The translations under genes were made by a program, and so were the position numbers. 64,000 bases of DNA, taken from assembly GCA_018296165.2 (NCBI GenBank), contig JACKQL020000087.1, positions 145,271 to 209,270 of the forward strand, in the 5' to 3' direction. Source of the DNA: Termitomyces sp. T153 (taxonomy: Eukaryota > Basidiomycota > Agaricomycetes > Agaricales > Lyophyllaceae). Below are positions 44,960-56,387 of the stretch, in pieces (the stretch's first letter is position 1; every line of letters starts with the position of its first letter). The notes under the pieces were generated by a model. That model worked only from the letters and a program-made list of their open reading frames with translations, was not told the origin of the DNA and searched no databases.

Positions 44960-45964
44960 AAATTTCTTTGTTATCTCTGTGTCATGTTACTATTGCACCT
45001 CATACAAGCTATAACTACCTCTGATATGGAAGCTAAGCTGGTGGGGAATCCACCTGAAACTGCATTCATCTCTGAACAGATCGTCGATATGCACAGGATC
45101 AATAATTCCTTGAATCCCCTGATCTTGCTCATGGGGAAAGTGATGGCCAGTTGGACAGGCCACATCCTGGACAAGGACAATGGAAAGTGGGCTGACTGGT
45201 CATATAGCATGACCCTGGAGTTGTCAATGGTTCAATTGTGGGATTATGTGTTTGATGCACCATTGGCACTGCATCCAGTTTATGAGCCACACATGAGCAG
45301 AGTGTGGACAAGCAACAACCAACTGGCATGCTTGTTTCTGAAACAGGTGATATCATCATCAGAGCAAAAGCTGTGTGCCAATGAGTGGGACCCAGTGGTT
45401 CTGTGAGCATACCTGAAGCAGAGACATGGTGGCACCATGCCCGTACAGCAAGTCCACCTACTCCAAGAAGCTCTTACAACCAAATGCTTGCCCTCAGAAT
45501 CCCTCACTAAGACAGTGGATGACATCATGGAGAAGATCAAATGTGCTTTTGACACTGGAGAGGTCATTAAGGAACTCCAGGCAATTGCCATATTGTCCAC
45601 ACTGTCCAATAAGTCCTATGCCCATATATGATCCATTATCTTGCAAGATCTCACTTCTGCTGGCAACATAAGGAAATATGGTCCAGCTGAGATATGCTGG
45701 TTCCTTGAGGGGGAGCAGACATTAATCAATGTGGATAAGTCAGCTTCTGCTGACATCATCCTGGTGGCTGCACAGACATCCAAGAATTCCAAATGTGTGA
45801 GGTTGACATGTGAGGGGTGCAAGTCGAGGGGTCAGCTGAACTTCACAGGTCATATGCAACCATGGTGTATCTTGGAAGGAGGCAGAATGGTGGGAAAGAC
45901 GATCAAGGAGTCATGGACAGCCCATCCAGCCTATTATCAAGCAAAGAACAGAGGAGGGAAGTGA
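44960..45964 (+). pseudogene. Copia Gag
   Basis: The first frame (44984-45406) reads FISEQIVDMHRINNS and NGKWADWSYSMTLEL. The next frames read TKTVDDIMEKIKCAFDTG and IRKYGPAEICWFLEG, ending with a Cys/His cluster, CEGCKSRGQLNFTGH...WC (about 45810-45870). These are Gag-like features of basidiomycete copia elements. Two or more stops and a frameshift break it. Confidence 0.7.
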
Positions 45965-46680
45965 CTGAGTTCAAAAGTCACTGTTACACCATCAGGAGGA
46001 TCTGTGTTTATGCTCAAAGGTGACCCAGACCTCATAGCTGCATACATGGCAGCCAGGGATGCAAGAAACCCTCTGGCATCCAAGGCTGAGTTTGCAGGCT
46101 TGGCCTCAGATGTGCTTCCAGAGGCTGGATCAATTGAGGACATTGAGGTATTGGAGTTCAACACCTTGATAGTGCTTGAGGAGGAGCCAAGGGCTGGAAT
46201 ACACTGGGAAAATTACACCAACCACAATCAGTGTGACAAAACAGCCCTGTTGAGTTCCACAACCTCACTAGAAATCTTACCATTCTACCTTGATTCAGGG
46301 GCAACAATCCACATCTCACCTGATCCATCTGATTTTACATCTTTGACTCCCATCCCTGAATGACCAATTCATGGTGTCGGAGGATCAACAATTGCAGCAA
46401 CAGGCATTGGCAAGATTTGACTACCTGTCAAAGATGGTTTTATCTTGAACTTGACCACACACTCCTTGTCCTGAAATCCACAGTATGACTATTGTCCATT
46501 AGTAAACTTGCAAAATGAGCTGGGATTAAAACCACCTTCAATAATGTTGGTGCCAGACTTACAAGGATGTCCACCAACACCACCATCACTTCTGGAACCT
46601 TACTCCAGAACAAGGATCTATCTATAATATATGGGACAACTCCTGGGAAAGTGGCTGTGCCTATGCGACAACTTTTCTGC
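45965..46680 (+). pseudogene. Copia aspartic protease
   Basis: FYLDSGATIHISP (about 46284-46322) is the copia protease active site DSGAT. Downstream SISKLA, KTTFNNVGARLTRMS and SIIYGTTPGKVAVP are read in other frames. The sequence is then cut by the Helitron at about 46680 and the copia resumes at about 53270. Confidence 0.8.
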
Positions 46681-46688
46681 TGACTAAA

Positions 46689-46708
46689 ATTTGTCAGTGC
46701 TGACAAAT
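46689..46708. repeat. Palindrome at the Helitron 5' end
   Basis: ATTTGTCAG, a two-base spacer TG, then CTGACAAAT: a perfect 9-bp inverted repeat. Another GCTGACAAATTT follows directly. Confidence 0.85.
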
Positions 46709-47107
46709 GCTGACAAATTTCAACCCTTTTATGGTAATAGAATCAGACTTGGCTGTTTTGCTGCTCTTCGGATACATTTTTTACAAAAAAAATATAGTAG
46801 ACAACTTTAATGAATAAATACTATCTTTTGACTATGTGTAAAAGGTGCCAATTAGTCTGCAGGGATGAAAAAGGCCAAACGCAATTTAGTGGACACTGTT
46901 TTTTATGCCTTGCGCATTTTTTGACACAACATGACCAAATAATGGGCATTTCCAAAGTTGTTTTGTCACATCTATTGATTGACTGATGTTGACTAACAAG
47001 CTTATTAGTAACTCCTTAACCACATTGAGCTATTGATACATCAAATATCTCATTATGCAAGTCAATTTTAATGGTTTTTGACTGTTAAATTGCTTAACAA
47101 TGGATAT

Positions 47108-50100
47108 TTCAAGCAACCACCTACTACTCCTGAAAGCCAAAGGCAACAAGCTAGGAATCAAAGGAGACTTGAACAGTTACAAATGACAGATCCTGACAAT
47201 CGTCGAGCAAATAGAAACAATAGATCTTTGGAATAGATCAATACTGTGGTTGTCCCACCACTTAAATTGGGGCCTGGGGGTATCAATCAATCTATGGGAA
47301 CTGGGGGTTTGAGACCTATAGCCACTGCTTCTGGCTCTTTGGGAAGACCTATTAGGCAGGCAGCTGCTGCTGCTGATCCATTTTTTATGGTCATTCCAGA
47401 AACTGTTTTGCCTGAAGGGTGGGATGCTCCTTTGCAGAATCCCATACCTAGAGTGGTGCCACCTCTACCTCCTCCTATACAGAGAAGAGGCAATAGACTC
47501 AATCAGTCTGCTGTTGCTCAAGCTGCTATGGCCATTCCAGAAACAGTTTTGCTAGAAGGTTGGGATGCTCCTTTACAGAATCCCTTACCTAGAATAGTGC
47601 CACTGTTGCCTGCTCCTGTACATAGAAGGGTCAGAAATCCTCTTTTACCAGAGCTTATAATGGTACTAGCTCCACTTGCTCCCCAAGCACTGTTGGAAGA
47701 GCAACAAAGGCTGAGACAGAGGCAACAAGAGCAGGCACTGGCAATCTTGCAAGAGCAACAAAGGATAAGGCATATTGTTATGGGTACAGAGCAGGAGAGG
47801 CAACAACAAGGGGCACTAGCAGTGTTGCAAGAGCAACAAAGACTGAGACAAGATCAGGAAAGGCAACAGGCATTGGCTATTTTGAGCCAGGAAAGACAGG
47901 AGAGAGCAAGACAGGAAGAAGAGCTATTCAGAGCAGAGGTCAGTTCAAGACTACTTCAAAATGCTACTTTAATTAACAAAGTTCAATAGCATATTGATCT
48001 GAATCCTGAACATAGGCCTTTGAATGCAGCTATGGCTCAAAGAATCTTTCAAGGCTGGGAACAGCAACATGAAGCTGATCTGGAAGAGGATTTCAATGAT
48101 TTAGGTCCTCAGAATGATATACCTTCTGAGGATGACTTGGAATATGTTGATCCTGCTCAACATCAACTAGCAGAGCAATTGGATCCTCCCCTTGATGATC
48201 CATTGGGTCCTCAGGATGACATGTCTTCTGATGATGGCTTGGAATATGTTGATCCTGCTCAACAGAGACCTGCAGAAGACTTGGACCCTGCCCTACCCAA
48301 CCATCCAGCAGGACTACAGAATCCTGCTGAACAGCCTCCCCTTGAGCTTCCTATTCCACCACAGCTTGGTCCTATTCAGCCTGTTCCAAGAGGAAGGCAA
48401 CCTTACTTGATTGAATACCCTCCGCACTATCTTGGTCCTATGACTGTCATATGTTCACACTGCCAAGCTTTACATTTTGATGCTGAAAAGCTCACCAAGT
48501 CTACTAGAAACAGCCCAAAGTTTGGCATGTGCTGCTTACAAGGCCAAGTAAACTTGCCCAGGCTTCGAGATGCTCCAGCAGATTTACTGAACCTGCTCTA
48601 TAGGCATCATCCTCTCTCTGACACCTTTAAAACATCTATCCATCAATACAATGCAGCCTTTGCATTCACATCTTTGGGAGTCAAAATTGACCATGCTATT
48701 ACCAATGCACCTGGACCATACAGCTTTAGGATCAATGGAGAACTACATCATTTGACAGGTGCCTTGCTTCCTATTGAAGGCAATCTGCCTGTATATGCAC
48801 AGCTCTACTTTTATGATCATAATCAGCAATTGGCTTTTTGTCAACAGAACAATCCCAGGCTTGATCCTCAGATAATGGCCTCTTTGCAGGATATGCTTGC
48901 TAGAGTCAATCCCTTCATTGGCTTATACAAGCAGGCCAGGCAGATCATGGGAGAAGTTCCAGAAGGCCAACCACAAAGGCTTTCTGTCAAGCTTACAGCT
49001 GATTTTGGAGATCCTCGACACTATAATGACCCTAATGAACAGGAGGGAGTTGCAGCTGTAATTCCAGGAGATGGCTCAGAAGAGCGATCAAATGATTGTG
49101 ATATAGTCTTGCACTTGCATGGAGGTCAATTGAAGCAGATCAGTCACTTGCACCCATATTACACTCCATTGCATTATACCATCATCTTTCCCACTGGACA
49201 GCCTGGATTTCACACCAACATTTGCTCTCATTTTGGACCACAGAATCAACAAAGATCAGCAAAGGTCACCCAAACAGCATATTATGCATACAGGCTGCAG
49301 CAAAGGACTTTGGAATTCAATGCACCATTACTCTGGAGTGGGAGGCTATTTCAACAATATGCTGTAGATGCATGGGCTTCCACTGAACAAAACAAGTTGA
49401 ATTGGATTTGACACAACCAGAAGAAGATCAGAGCTGAAGTTTATCAGGGAGTAGTGGATGCTGCTGCTGGAGATGAACAAGTCACTCCACAAAGCCAACG
49501 TGTTATCCTCCCATCCTCCTATACTGGAAGTGATCAACAGATGCAGCAATTATTCCAGGACTCTATGGCTATCTGCAGGAATTTTGGAAAACCTGATCTC
49601 TTCTTGACTATGACTGCCAATCCAAAGTGGTCAGAAATTGAAGAAGCTCTCTTGAAGGAACCTGCAGTCAATGGGAAGAAGCAAACAGCTGCTGATTGAC
49701 CTGATATTGTTGCCAGAGTTTTTGAACTCAAGAAAAATGCTGTAGTAAAGGAGATCAAGGAAGGTCTCTTTGGCAGCTGTGTGGCTTATGTTCATACCAT
49801 TGAATTCCAAAAGAGAGGACTTCCACATATGCACATCTTGATCTTTTTCCATCGCCATCACAGGATCAAGGATGCACCTGATGTGGATTCCATTGTCTCT
49901 GCTCAGATTCCAGATCCAGTCACTCAGCCTCAATTGTATCAGGTATTGGCTTTGTTTGAATCCTGAATTCAGTTACTTATCTTTGTTGTCAGGTTGTTAC
50001 TACCAACATGGTCCATGGTCCATGTGGAGCTGCCAAACCCAATGCTAAGTGCATGGTAGATGGCAAATGTTCCAAGAAATACCCAAAGGAATTCCAAGAA

Positions 50101-52695
50101 GCTACTCAGTATGGAGATAATGGCTATCCTCAATATGCCAGGCCTGACAATGGCCACTTCTTTGAAAAGAATGGTCATTGTTATGACAATCAAGATGTTG
50201 TTCCATACAACCCTTATCTCTCAGCCAAGTACAAATGTCACATCAATGTGGAGGTCTGTGCTTCAGTGGAAGCCATCAAGTACATTCACAAGTACATCTA
50301 CAAAGGCCATGATAGGACAACTTTGGAGATTGCTGGAGAGCAGATGGACCAGAGGGATGAAATCAAGGAACACTTGGATGCCAGATACATCTCTGCACCT
50401 GAGGCTTGCTGGCACATCTTTGAATTTAACATGCATAGAGAACATCCCCCTGTATATCAATTACCTGTGCATTTGGAGGGCCAACATGAAGTCTACTTTC
50501 AGGATGATGAACCTTTGGAGATGGTAGCTGCTAGGCCTAATGCAAACAAGACTGCACTCACTGCTTGGTTTGAAGCCAATGCCAGATTCCCTAATAACAA
50601 CACCACTTATCAGAGCTTTCCAACCAAGTTTGTCTATGAAGCTTTCAAAAGGACCTGGAAGGAGAGGCAGAGAGGAACAGCTATTGGGAGGATGTACTTT
50701 GCTTCACCTCAACAGGGAGAAAGGTTCTACCTTAGGATGCTCCTGACAGTTGTGACCAATGCAACATCATGGGCTGATCTCAGGACAGTCAATGGCCACA
50801 CTTATCCTACTTACAAGGAGGCATGCAAGGCTCTTGGTCTTCTAGAAGATGATGCAGAATGGAGGCAATGTCTTGCTAAAGCTGCTCCAATCCAATCAGG
50901 ATCAGCTCTCAGACAGCTCTTTTGCACTATCCTATTCCACTGTGCTCCTACTACTCCAGAGGCTCTATGGGATGAATTCAAGCACTCCATTTGTGATGAT
51001 CTTCAACACAGATTGGAGAATATCAGGCAATACAGGGACAGAGTCTTTACTGATGAAGATGTCTATGACTATGGCCTTCATCTGATCAATAACAATCTGA
51101 AGAATTTTGGCAAGACTCTTCAAGACTTTCCCAAGATGCCAGAACCCCAACAAGTTTGGAATGTGATTCCAGGCAAGTTGGACATTGTATAAAGAGTTGA
51201 CATTGATACTGATTCAATGATTTCAGGAAATAGGCTTTTGCAAGAAGAAACAGATTATGATGTTGAAGAGTTGAAGAGAAGGGTGGATGAAAACAAGGCC
51301 AGGTTTAATGGTGAACAACTGGGGGCCTTCAATGAAGTTATGGACTCTGTGGACAACAACTTGGGCAAGATGATATTCATTCACAGTGCAGGTGGATGTG
51401 GCAAAACATTTGTCTGCAACACTTTGGCTTCTGCTGTTTGGTCCAATGGAGATGTGGCATTATGTGTAGCATCATCTGGGATTGCTGCCTTATTGCTGGA
51501 GGGTGGTAGAACTGCACATTCAAGGTTCAAAATCCCCATTCCTGCTCTGGATACATCCATTGCCAATATCAAAAGAGGAACTCAGTTGTCTCAACTCTTA
51601 CTCCAGACCAAAGTTGTCATCTGGGATGAAGTCCCAATGCAACACAAAAATGCCATTGACTCTGTGGATTGAAGGTTCAGAGACATCCTGGAGAAGGATG
51701 TTCCTTTTGGTGGAGTGACTGTGGTGTTTGGAGGAGATTTTAGGCAAACTCTCCCAGTTATCCAATGAGGACTCAGGCAGCAGATGATTGCTGCTTCACT
51801 CAAAAGCGGAAGACTTTGGGATCAGATTCAAGTCCACTACTTGGTTCAAAACATGAGATTGGATCAGACTCCTGATAACATTGCTCATGCAGCTTGGTTA
51901 TTGGATGTTGGTGCTGGAAAAAACCTTGGGCCTGGAGAAACAGTACAACTTCCAGAAACCATGATCTGTGATGACAATTCTGTCACTGGATTGATCTCTT
52001 CCACTTATCCTCATATTGATCACCATCAAGATGATCAGTATTATCTGGACCATACCATCCTTTCTGGAAAGAACTCTGATGTAGAGGATATCAACTCTGA
52101 AGTTCTGCAGAAATGTCCAGGAGAAGAGAAAATCTTGCAGAGTGCAGACTCTATTATATCTGATGATGGGAATCCTAATGGCCTTGCATTGTATCCAATG
52201 GAATACCTCAACTCTCTCAGAGCCAGCAGTTTGCCTTTGGCTAAATTGGCTTTGAAGATTAGTGTTCCTGTCATGCTGCTCAGGAATCTGGATACAACCA
52301 AAGGACTTTGCAATGGGACAAGAATGATTGTCACTCACATCAGCACCAGAGTTCTCAGATGTAGAATCATCAGTGGAGATGCCAAGTTTGCAGGATCAAT
52401 TGTTTTGATTCCAAGAATCAACATGGATGTGTCTGAAGAAGATTTGCCAATTCCATTGCACAGGAGACAATTCCCAGTTTGATTGGCCTTTGCCATGACT
52501 ATCAACAAGTCTCAGGATCAATCAGTCAAGCATGTTGGATTGGACCTTTGATCAGGAGTTTTTTTGCATGGCCAACTTTATGTTGCACTCTCACAGTGCA
52601 CATCAGGAGATCATATCAAAGTCATCTTGGACCCAGAAAACACATCAAGAAAGACTGCAAATATTGTCTATCAGGAAATCTTGAATGGTTTATAA
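47108..52695 (+). pseudogene. Helitron Rep/Helicase polyprotein, interrupted by six CGA-type TGA stops
   Basis: N-terminal part: two tandem copies of IPETVLPEGWDAPLQNP, a Gln/Arg-rich coil, and two copies of a DLEYVDPAQ block, then ICSHCQALHFDAEK. The Helitron-like N domain follows (GRLFQQYAVDAWAS), then Rep with GLPHMHILIFF (HUH, about 49820) and YIHKYIYKG (two Tyr, about 50280). A 52-nt intron (about 49941-49992) lies between. The helicase has GGCGKT (Walker A, about 51395), [23 protein letters not shown] and GQLYVALSQ (normally SR). In-frame TGAs at 49409, 49697, 51670, 51766, 52480 and 52549 sit where the family has Arg, as expected for CGA to TGA. The catalytic HUH, Tyr and Walker residues survive, so this is a recently silenced element. 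Confidence 0.9.
49941..49992 (+). other. Intron in the Helitron Rep coding region
   Basis: GTATTGG...TTGTCAG interrupts the Rep frame. Splicing joins PQLYQ to VVTTNMVHGPCG in frame. Confidence 0.75.
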
Positions 52696-52990
52696 ATGTA
52701 AGTGTGAGTTTTGTTGGATTCAAGCAAGAAATTGCTAACTTCTATGAACTTCAGCACCTAATGTCTATAGCTGGACCATGTAGTATAGATATTCTTAATG
52801 GTTTACAAATGTAAGTGTGACAGTTTAAATAATTGGTTGGTTAGTACTAACTTTTATAATTTTCAGCATCTCTAATATATACCAGTGGACATTGTAGTAT
52901 TTTGTTAATAATGTAATATAGATACATGATTGGTTTATAGATGAAATCTCAGTGTATTGAATTGTAAGAGAAAAGCAACACTTGGTCAAC

Positions 52991-53275
52991 AAAATACAAA
53001 GACCTAACCAAACAAAGTGAGGTTGGGTCTGGGATGAAGCACTGAGTTAGAAATACAAGGACCTAACTGAACAAAGTGAGGTTGGGTCTGGGATAAAGCA
53101 CTGAGTTAGAAATACAAAGACCTAACTAAATGAAGTGAGGTTGGGTCTGGGATAAAGCACTGAGTTAGAAATACAAAGACCTAACCAAACGAAGTGAGGT
53201 TGGGTCTGGGATGAAGCATTGAATAGAATATTGAGGACTTAACTGAACGAAGTGAGGTTGGGTCTGGGATGAAGC
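52991..53275. repeat. Five 59-bp tandem repeats with hairpin at the Helitron 3' end
   Basis: The unit contains GACCTAACC, an 11-base loop, then GGTTGGGTC, followed by TGGGATGAAGCACTGAGTT. Copies recur at a 59-bp step (GTGAGGTTGGG at 53017, 53076, 53135, 53194 and 53252). The stem pairs with one G-T wobble. Confidence 0.9.
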
Positions 53276-54859
53276 AAGAGCTACAGGCCTGTGCTGAAGG
53301 CACGGGGCATAGCTTGTATGCCATCAATCTACACCTTGATCACATGTTTGCTGTACATGCTGCTCCTGACCTAAAGACCTGGCACAACAGACTTGGTCAC
53401 ACCAACTATCAAGCAATCAAGCAAATGGCAAGGTCTGGCATGATCAAAGGTATGCCAAAAACCTTCCTGTCAAAGCCTCCTAAATGTGAATACTGTATTC
53501 TCAGAAAACAGGCTAGAACACCCATACCAAAGGTGAAGGAAGAATGAATCAGGCATAGGGTGACAAGGAGACTGGAAAAGATCTGGGTGGATTTGATGGG
53601 GAAGTCAGCAGTGATGTCACATACCAGGAATCAGTATGTCATGAACATAGTCAATGACTATACAAACAAACCTTTGAAACTGAAAGATGACAGATTTGAT
53701 GAACTGAAGGTGTGGATCCTGGCCTGAGAAACTGAGACAGGAGAAAAACTAAAGATCTTGAGAACAGGACGTGATGGTGAATTCAATGGTGAGGGGCACA
53801 AAGCATGGTATAAGTCAAAGGGCATCATACTAGAAGTTGGTGCTCCACATACCTCTGCTCACATAGGACAAGTGGAACAAATGCATTGCACATTAATGGG
53901 AAAAGCCAGAGCTATGTGGATTGCAGCAAAATGTCCAACATTTCTATGGGATAAATTTTATCTAACCACCATGCACCTTCATAGAAAAACTAAGATGTCT
54001 GCTGTTAACAAAGTAATGCCAGACAAATTGTGGTTTGGCAGAAAACCTGATTATTCCTATATCCAAGATAGGCTGCAGGGTGTTTGTGCTGATCCTCCAC
54101 AAACATAACCCAAAAGTCTATGAATAATTGATCAAATGTGTACTAGTGGGCTATGATCAGAATTCAAAAGCATATTGGTGCTATGAATGGTCCATGAAAA
54201 GGATATACTGCTCATACCATGTGAAGTTCATCAAATGTCATGATGAATCACTGCAAATAGATCTGTTGTTGACGAACAAAGCAGTCAAGGAAGAGACAGA
54301 ATATGATTTCCCTGCCATTGATAAGATCAGGAAACAATCCTCAAATTGGCCAATGACTGGAGGTTTGGACAATGAGAAGTCAACCCTGCCACCCATCATC
54401 CAAGATGAAGATACAAATTTTGAAGCTGTACCTGATTTGGAACTAGTCCCAGCTACACCAAATCATCCTGCCACTATTGTTGACCCTCAAATTGAACAAC
54501 TACCCATTGTCCAATGTGAACCTCCACAACAATTGCAAAGATTGGGTCAAACTCAGGTCCCAACTGAGAAAGTTGCTATGGAGAATTGACCAGAAATGTG
54601 CTTGGAGAGAGCCATGAAGGAATCACAGAAGTCTGCAGAGAGAGTTAAGGAATTGCAAGCAGATAGGTGCAAGGTGCTTGAGGAACTTCAACAGCTAGAT
54701 CCTGAGGTGGATAGAACAGCCATAGGCACTGAGGAGCAAGATCAAATTCTGGAGGCACTTAATGTGATCAAAGGAATGGTGCCTGATTCAGATCCCAGGC
54801 TGGATCCAGATGCACCAAAGTCTCTAGACAAGGCCCAAAGATCCCCTGACTGGTTATAG
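53276..54859 (+). pseudogene. Copia GAG-preintegrase and integrase
   Basis: TWHNRLGHTNYQAIKQM and CEYCILRKQ give the HHCC zinc-binding part. The integrase core follows with IWVDLMG, VNDYTNK, LRTGRDGEFNG (normally a D-N pair, here RD) and ISAHIGQVEQMH-like sequence holding the catalytic Glu. The C-terminal domain lies in two frames (54128-54589 and 54596-54859). Stops occur at 53545, 53726 and 54106. The first Asp position is retained and the second appears altered, so it is inactive. Confidence 0.8.
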
Positions 54860-55255
54860 TGGGAGAGATCATATCAAAAAGAACTTGACTTGCTGAAAGA
54901 TATGGGTGTCTGGGAATTAGTGCCATATGAGAATGTTCCACTTGGGCATAAAGTCTTTAGAGGCCAACCTGTATTCACCATCAAATGAGACAAGCATGGA
55001 AAGATAACTCAATTCAAGACCTGCCATGTCCTTCAGGGATTCAGCATGGTACAGGAAAGGGACTATGATAAAACTACATCTCTGACAGTGCATGTGAAAT
55101 CTTGGTGGATTTTATTACATCTTGCAGCAATGCTCAGCTGGGATGCTACCCAAGTTGACATCAAAACAGCATTTCTAAATGGGATCTTACCTGAGGAGAA
55201 GTGAATATTCATGGAGCAACCAAAAGGATTTGAGGAAGAAGGAAAGGAAGGGTAT
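54860..55255 (+). pseudogene. Copia reverse transcriptase, first part
   Basis: It reads KDMGVWELVPYENVPLG, then TCHVLQGFSMVQERDYD, ATQVDIKTAFLNG and EKIFMEQPKGFEEEG with TGA in two places. It stops in GKEGY at 55255, where the nested LTR element begins, and continues at 61302 (KLVRAIYGKKQVGRIW). Confidence 0.85.
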
Positions 55256-56387
55256 TGTCAGGTTCTGCTGACCATGGGGGCTCAGCTACACTGGGTGAGT
55301 CCTTACTAGGCAGACATGATTTCCTGCACTGACAACTGGGCACTCGGAGGTGTTCCAAACATTGGGGACTTGTGGGGATAGTTAGTAGGGATTGGTCCAA
55401 GCCAGTCCAGGGAGGTCTGGAGGAGTAGAGGATGAGTTGTGGGGATGGGGGATGGGCTTGGCAGAGTTCAGGCATGAGTCTGTATTGCAGGTGTGGAGGA
55501 GGCGGAGGCTATGCAGATGACAGGAGTGGAGCCAGAGTTCTGATGGGGGATCAATAGGGATTGATGGAGTTTGGAGCCAAGCATGTAGCAGGGTCCGGAG
55601 TTGGTAAAGAGTGTTGGAGGTTCATAACTGTAACTGTGGAGTTTGTGAGGATGTTATGGTCAAGAGGACTTGAACATGATAGACAGAATCAAATGAGACA
55701 AGATGGAGTCAAATGAAATGAGATGAAGACAAGATAAGAACAAGAATGGGTTCAGGCAGAGACATGGAATGATAATGAAAAGATAATGGAATAGAGACAA
55801 GATAAGACCAGGAGACTGAGAATAAGGAAAACAAGACACAGAACACAAAACACAAGAAGAACAATCAGAAACACATCAGGTAAGGCAGGTAAGTAGGTAA
55901 TCTCAAGACTAGAGTATGAGGAGCTACTCTACATCTTATATACTGACTACTGAAGAGCTCCAGGAACATTGGCTGTGGTAGTGGGGCTTGGCAGAGCTTG
56001 ATGGAGTTGATGGGTGTCAGTTACAACCAGAGGGCAGGCTGCATTGATATGTTGATGGGATTAATTGTTGACGTGGTCCATTCCAGGGTTGTTGTGATAT
56101 TCCAGGGTAAGTCAGAGGAGCCAGGGTGTTGAGTCAATGATGTGTAATGGGGTCAGGCATGGCAGGGGAGTGGTTCCAGGGGCTCAGGAAGTCCAGGGGA
56201 AGTGCCAGTGGCTGCAGGGAAGACATCTGAGTTGGCCAGGGGGTCATCAGAGTTAGCCAAAAATGCATTGGAGTTAGCCAGAGTAGGTGTGGAGTGCTGG
56301 AGAAGTTTGACAAAGCGTCGGGGAAGGTTCTAGGGGGACAGGGGTTTGTTGGGCAATGTATGGGGGTCCAGGGAATGGGTCGTGACA
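55256..56387 (-). repeat. LARD-like element, left LTR (3' LTR on its strand)
   Basis: On the plus strand it runs TGTCAGGTTCTGCTGACC...GGGTCGTGACA. It is highly similar to 60157-61296 and to the solo LTR at 21232. Confidence 0.9.

Larger units (their letters stand above)
46681..53275 (+). mobile_element. Helitron (Rep-Helicase type) inserted in the copia protease-integrase linker
   Basis: It carries a HUH Rep domain and a Pif1-type helicase (see the coding entry). Copia reading stops at about 46680 and restarts at about 53270. The 5' side has a perfect short palindrome, and the 3' side ends in five 59-bp tandem repeats each able to form a hairpin. A classic TC start and CTRR end could not be fixed, so the borders are approximate (within about 20 bp). 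Confidence 0.8.

Noticed and set aside
52991..53275. CRISPR array or tRNA cluster from the hairpin repeats
   Set aside because: Spacer segments are themselves repeated, no tRNA features are seen, and the genome is fungal.
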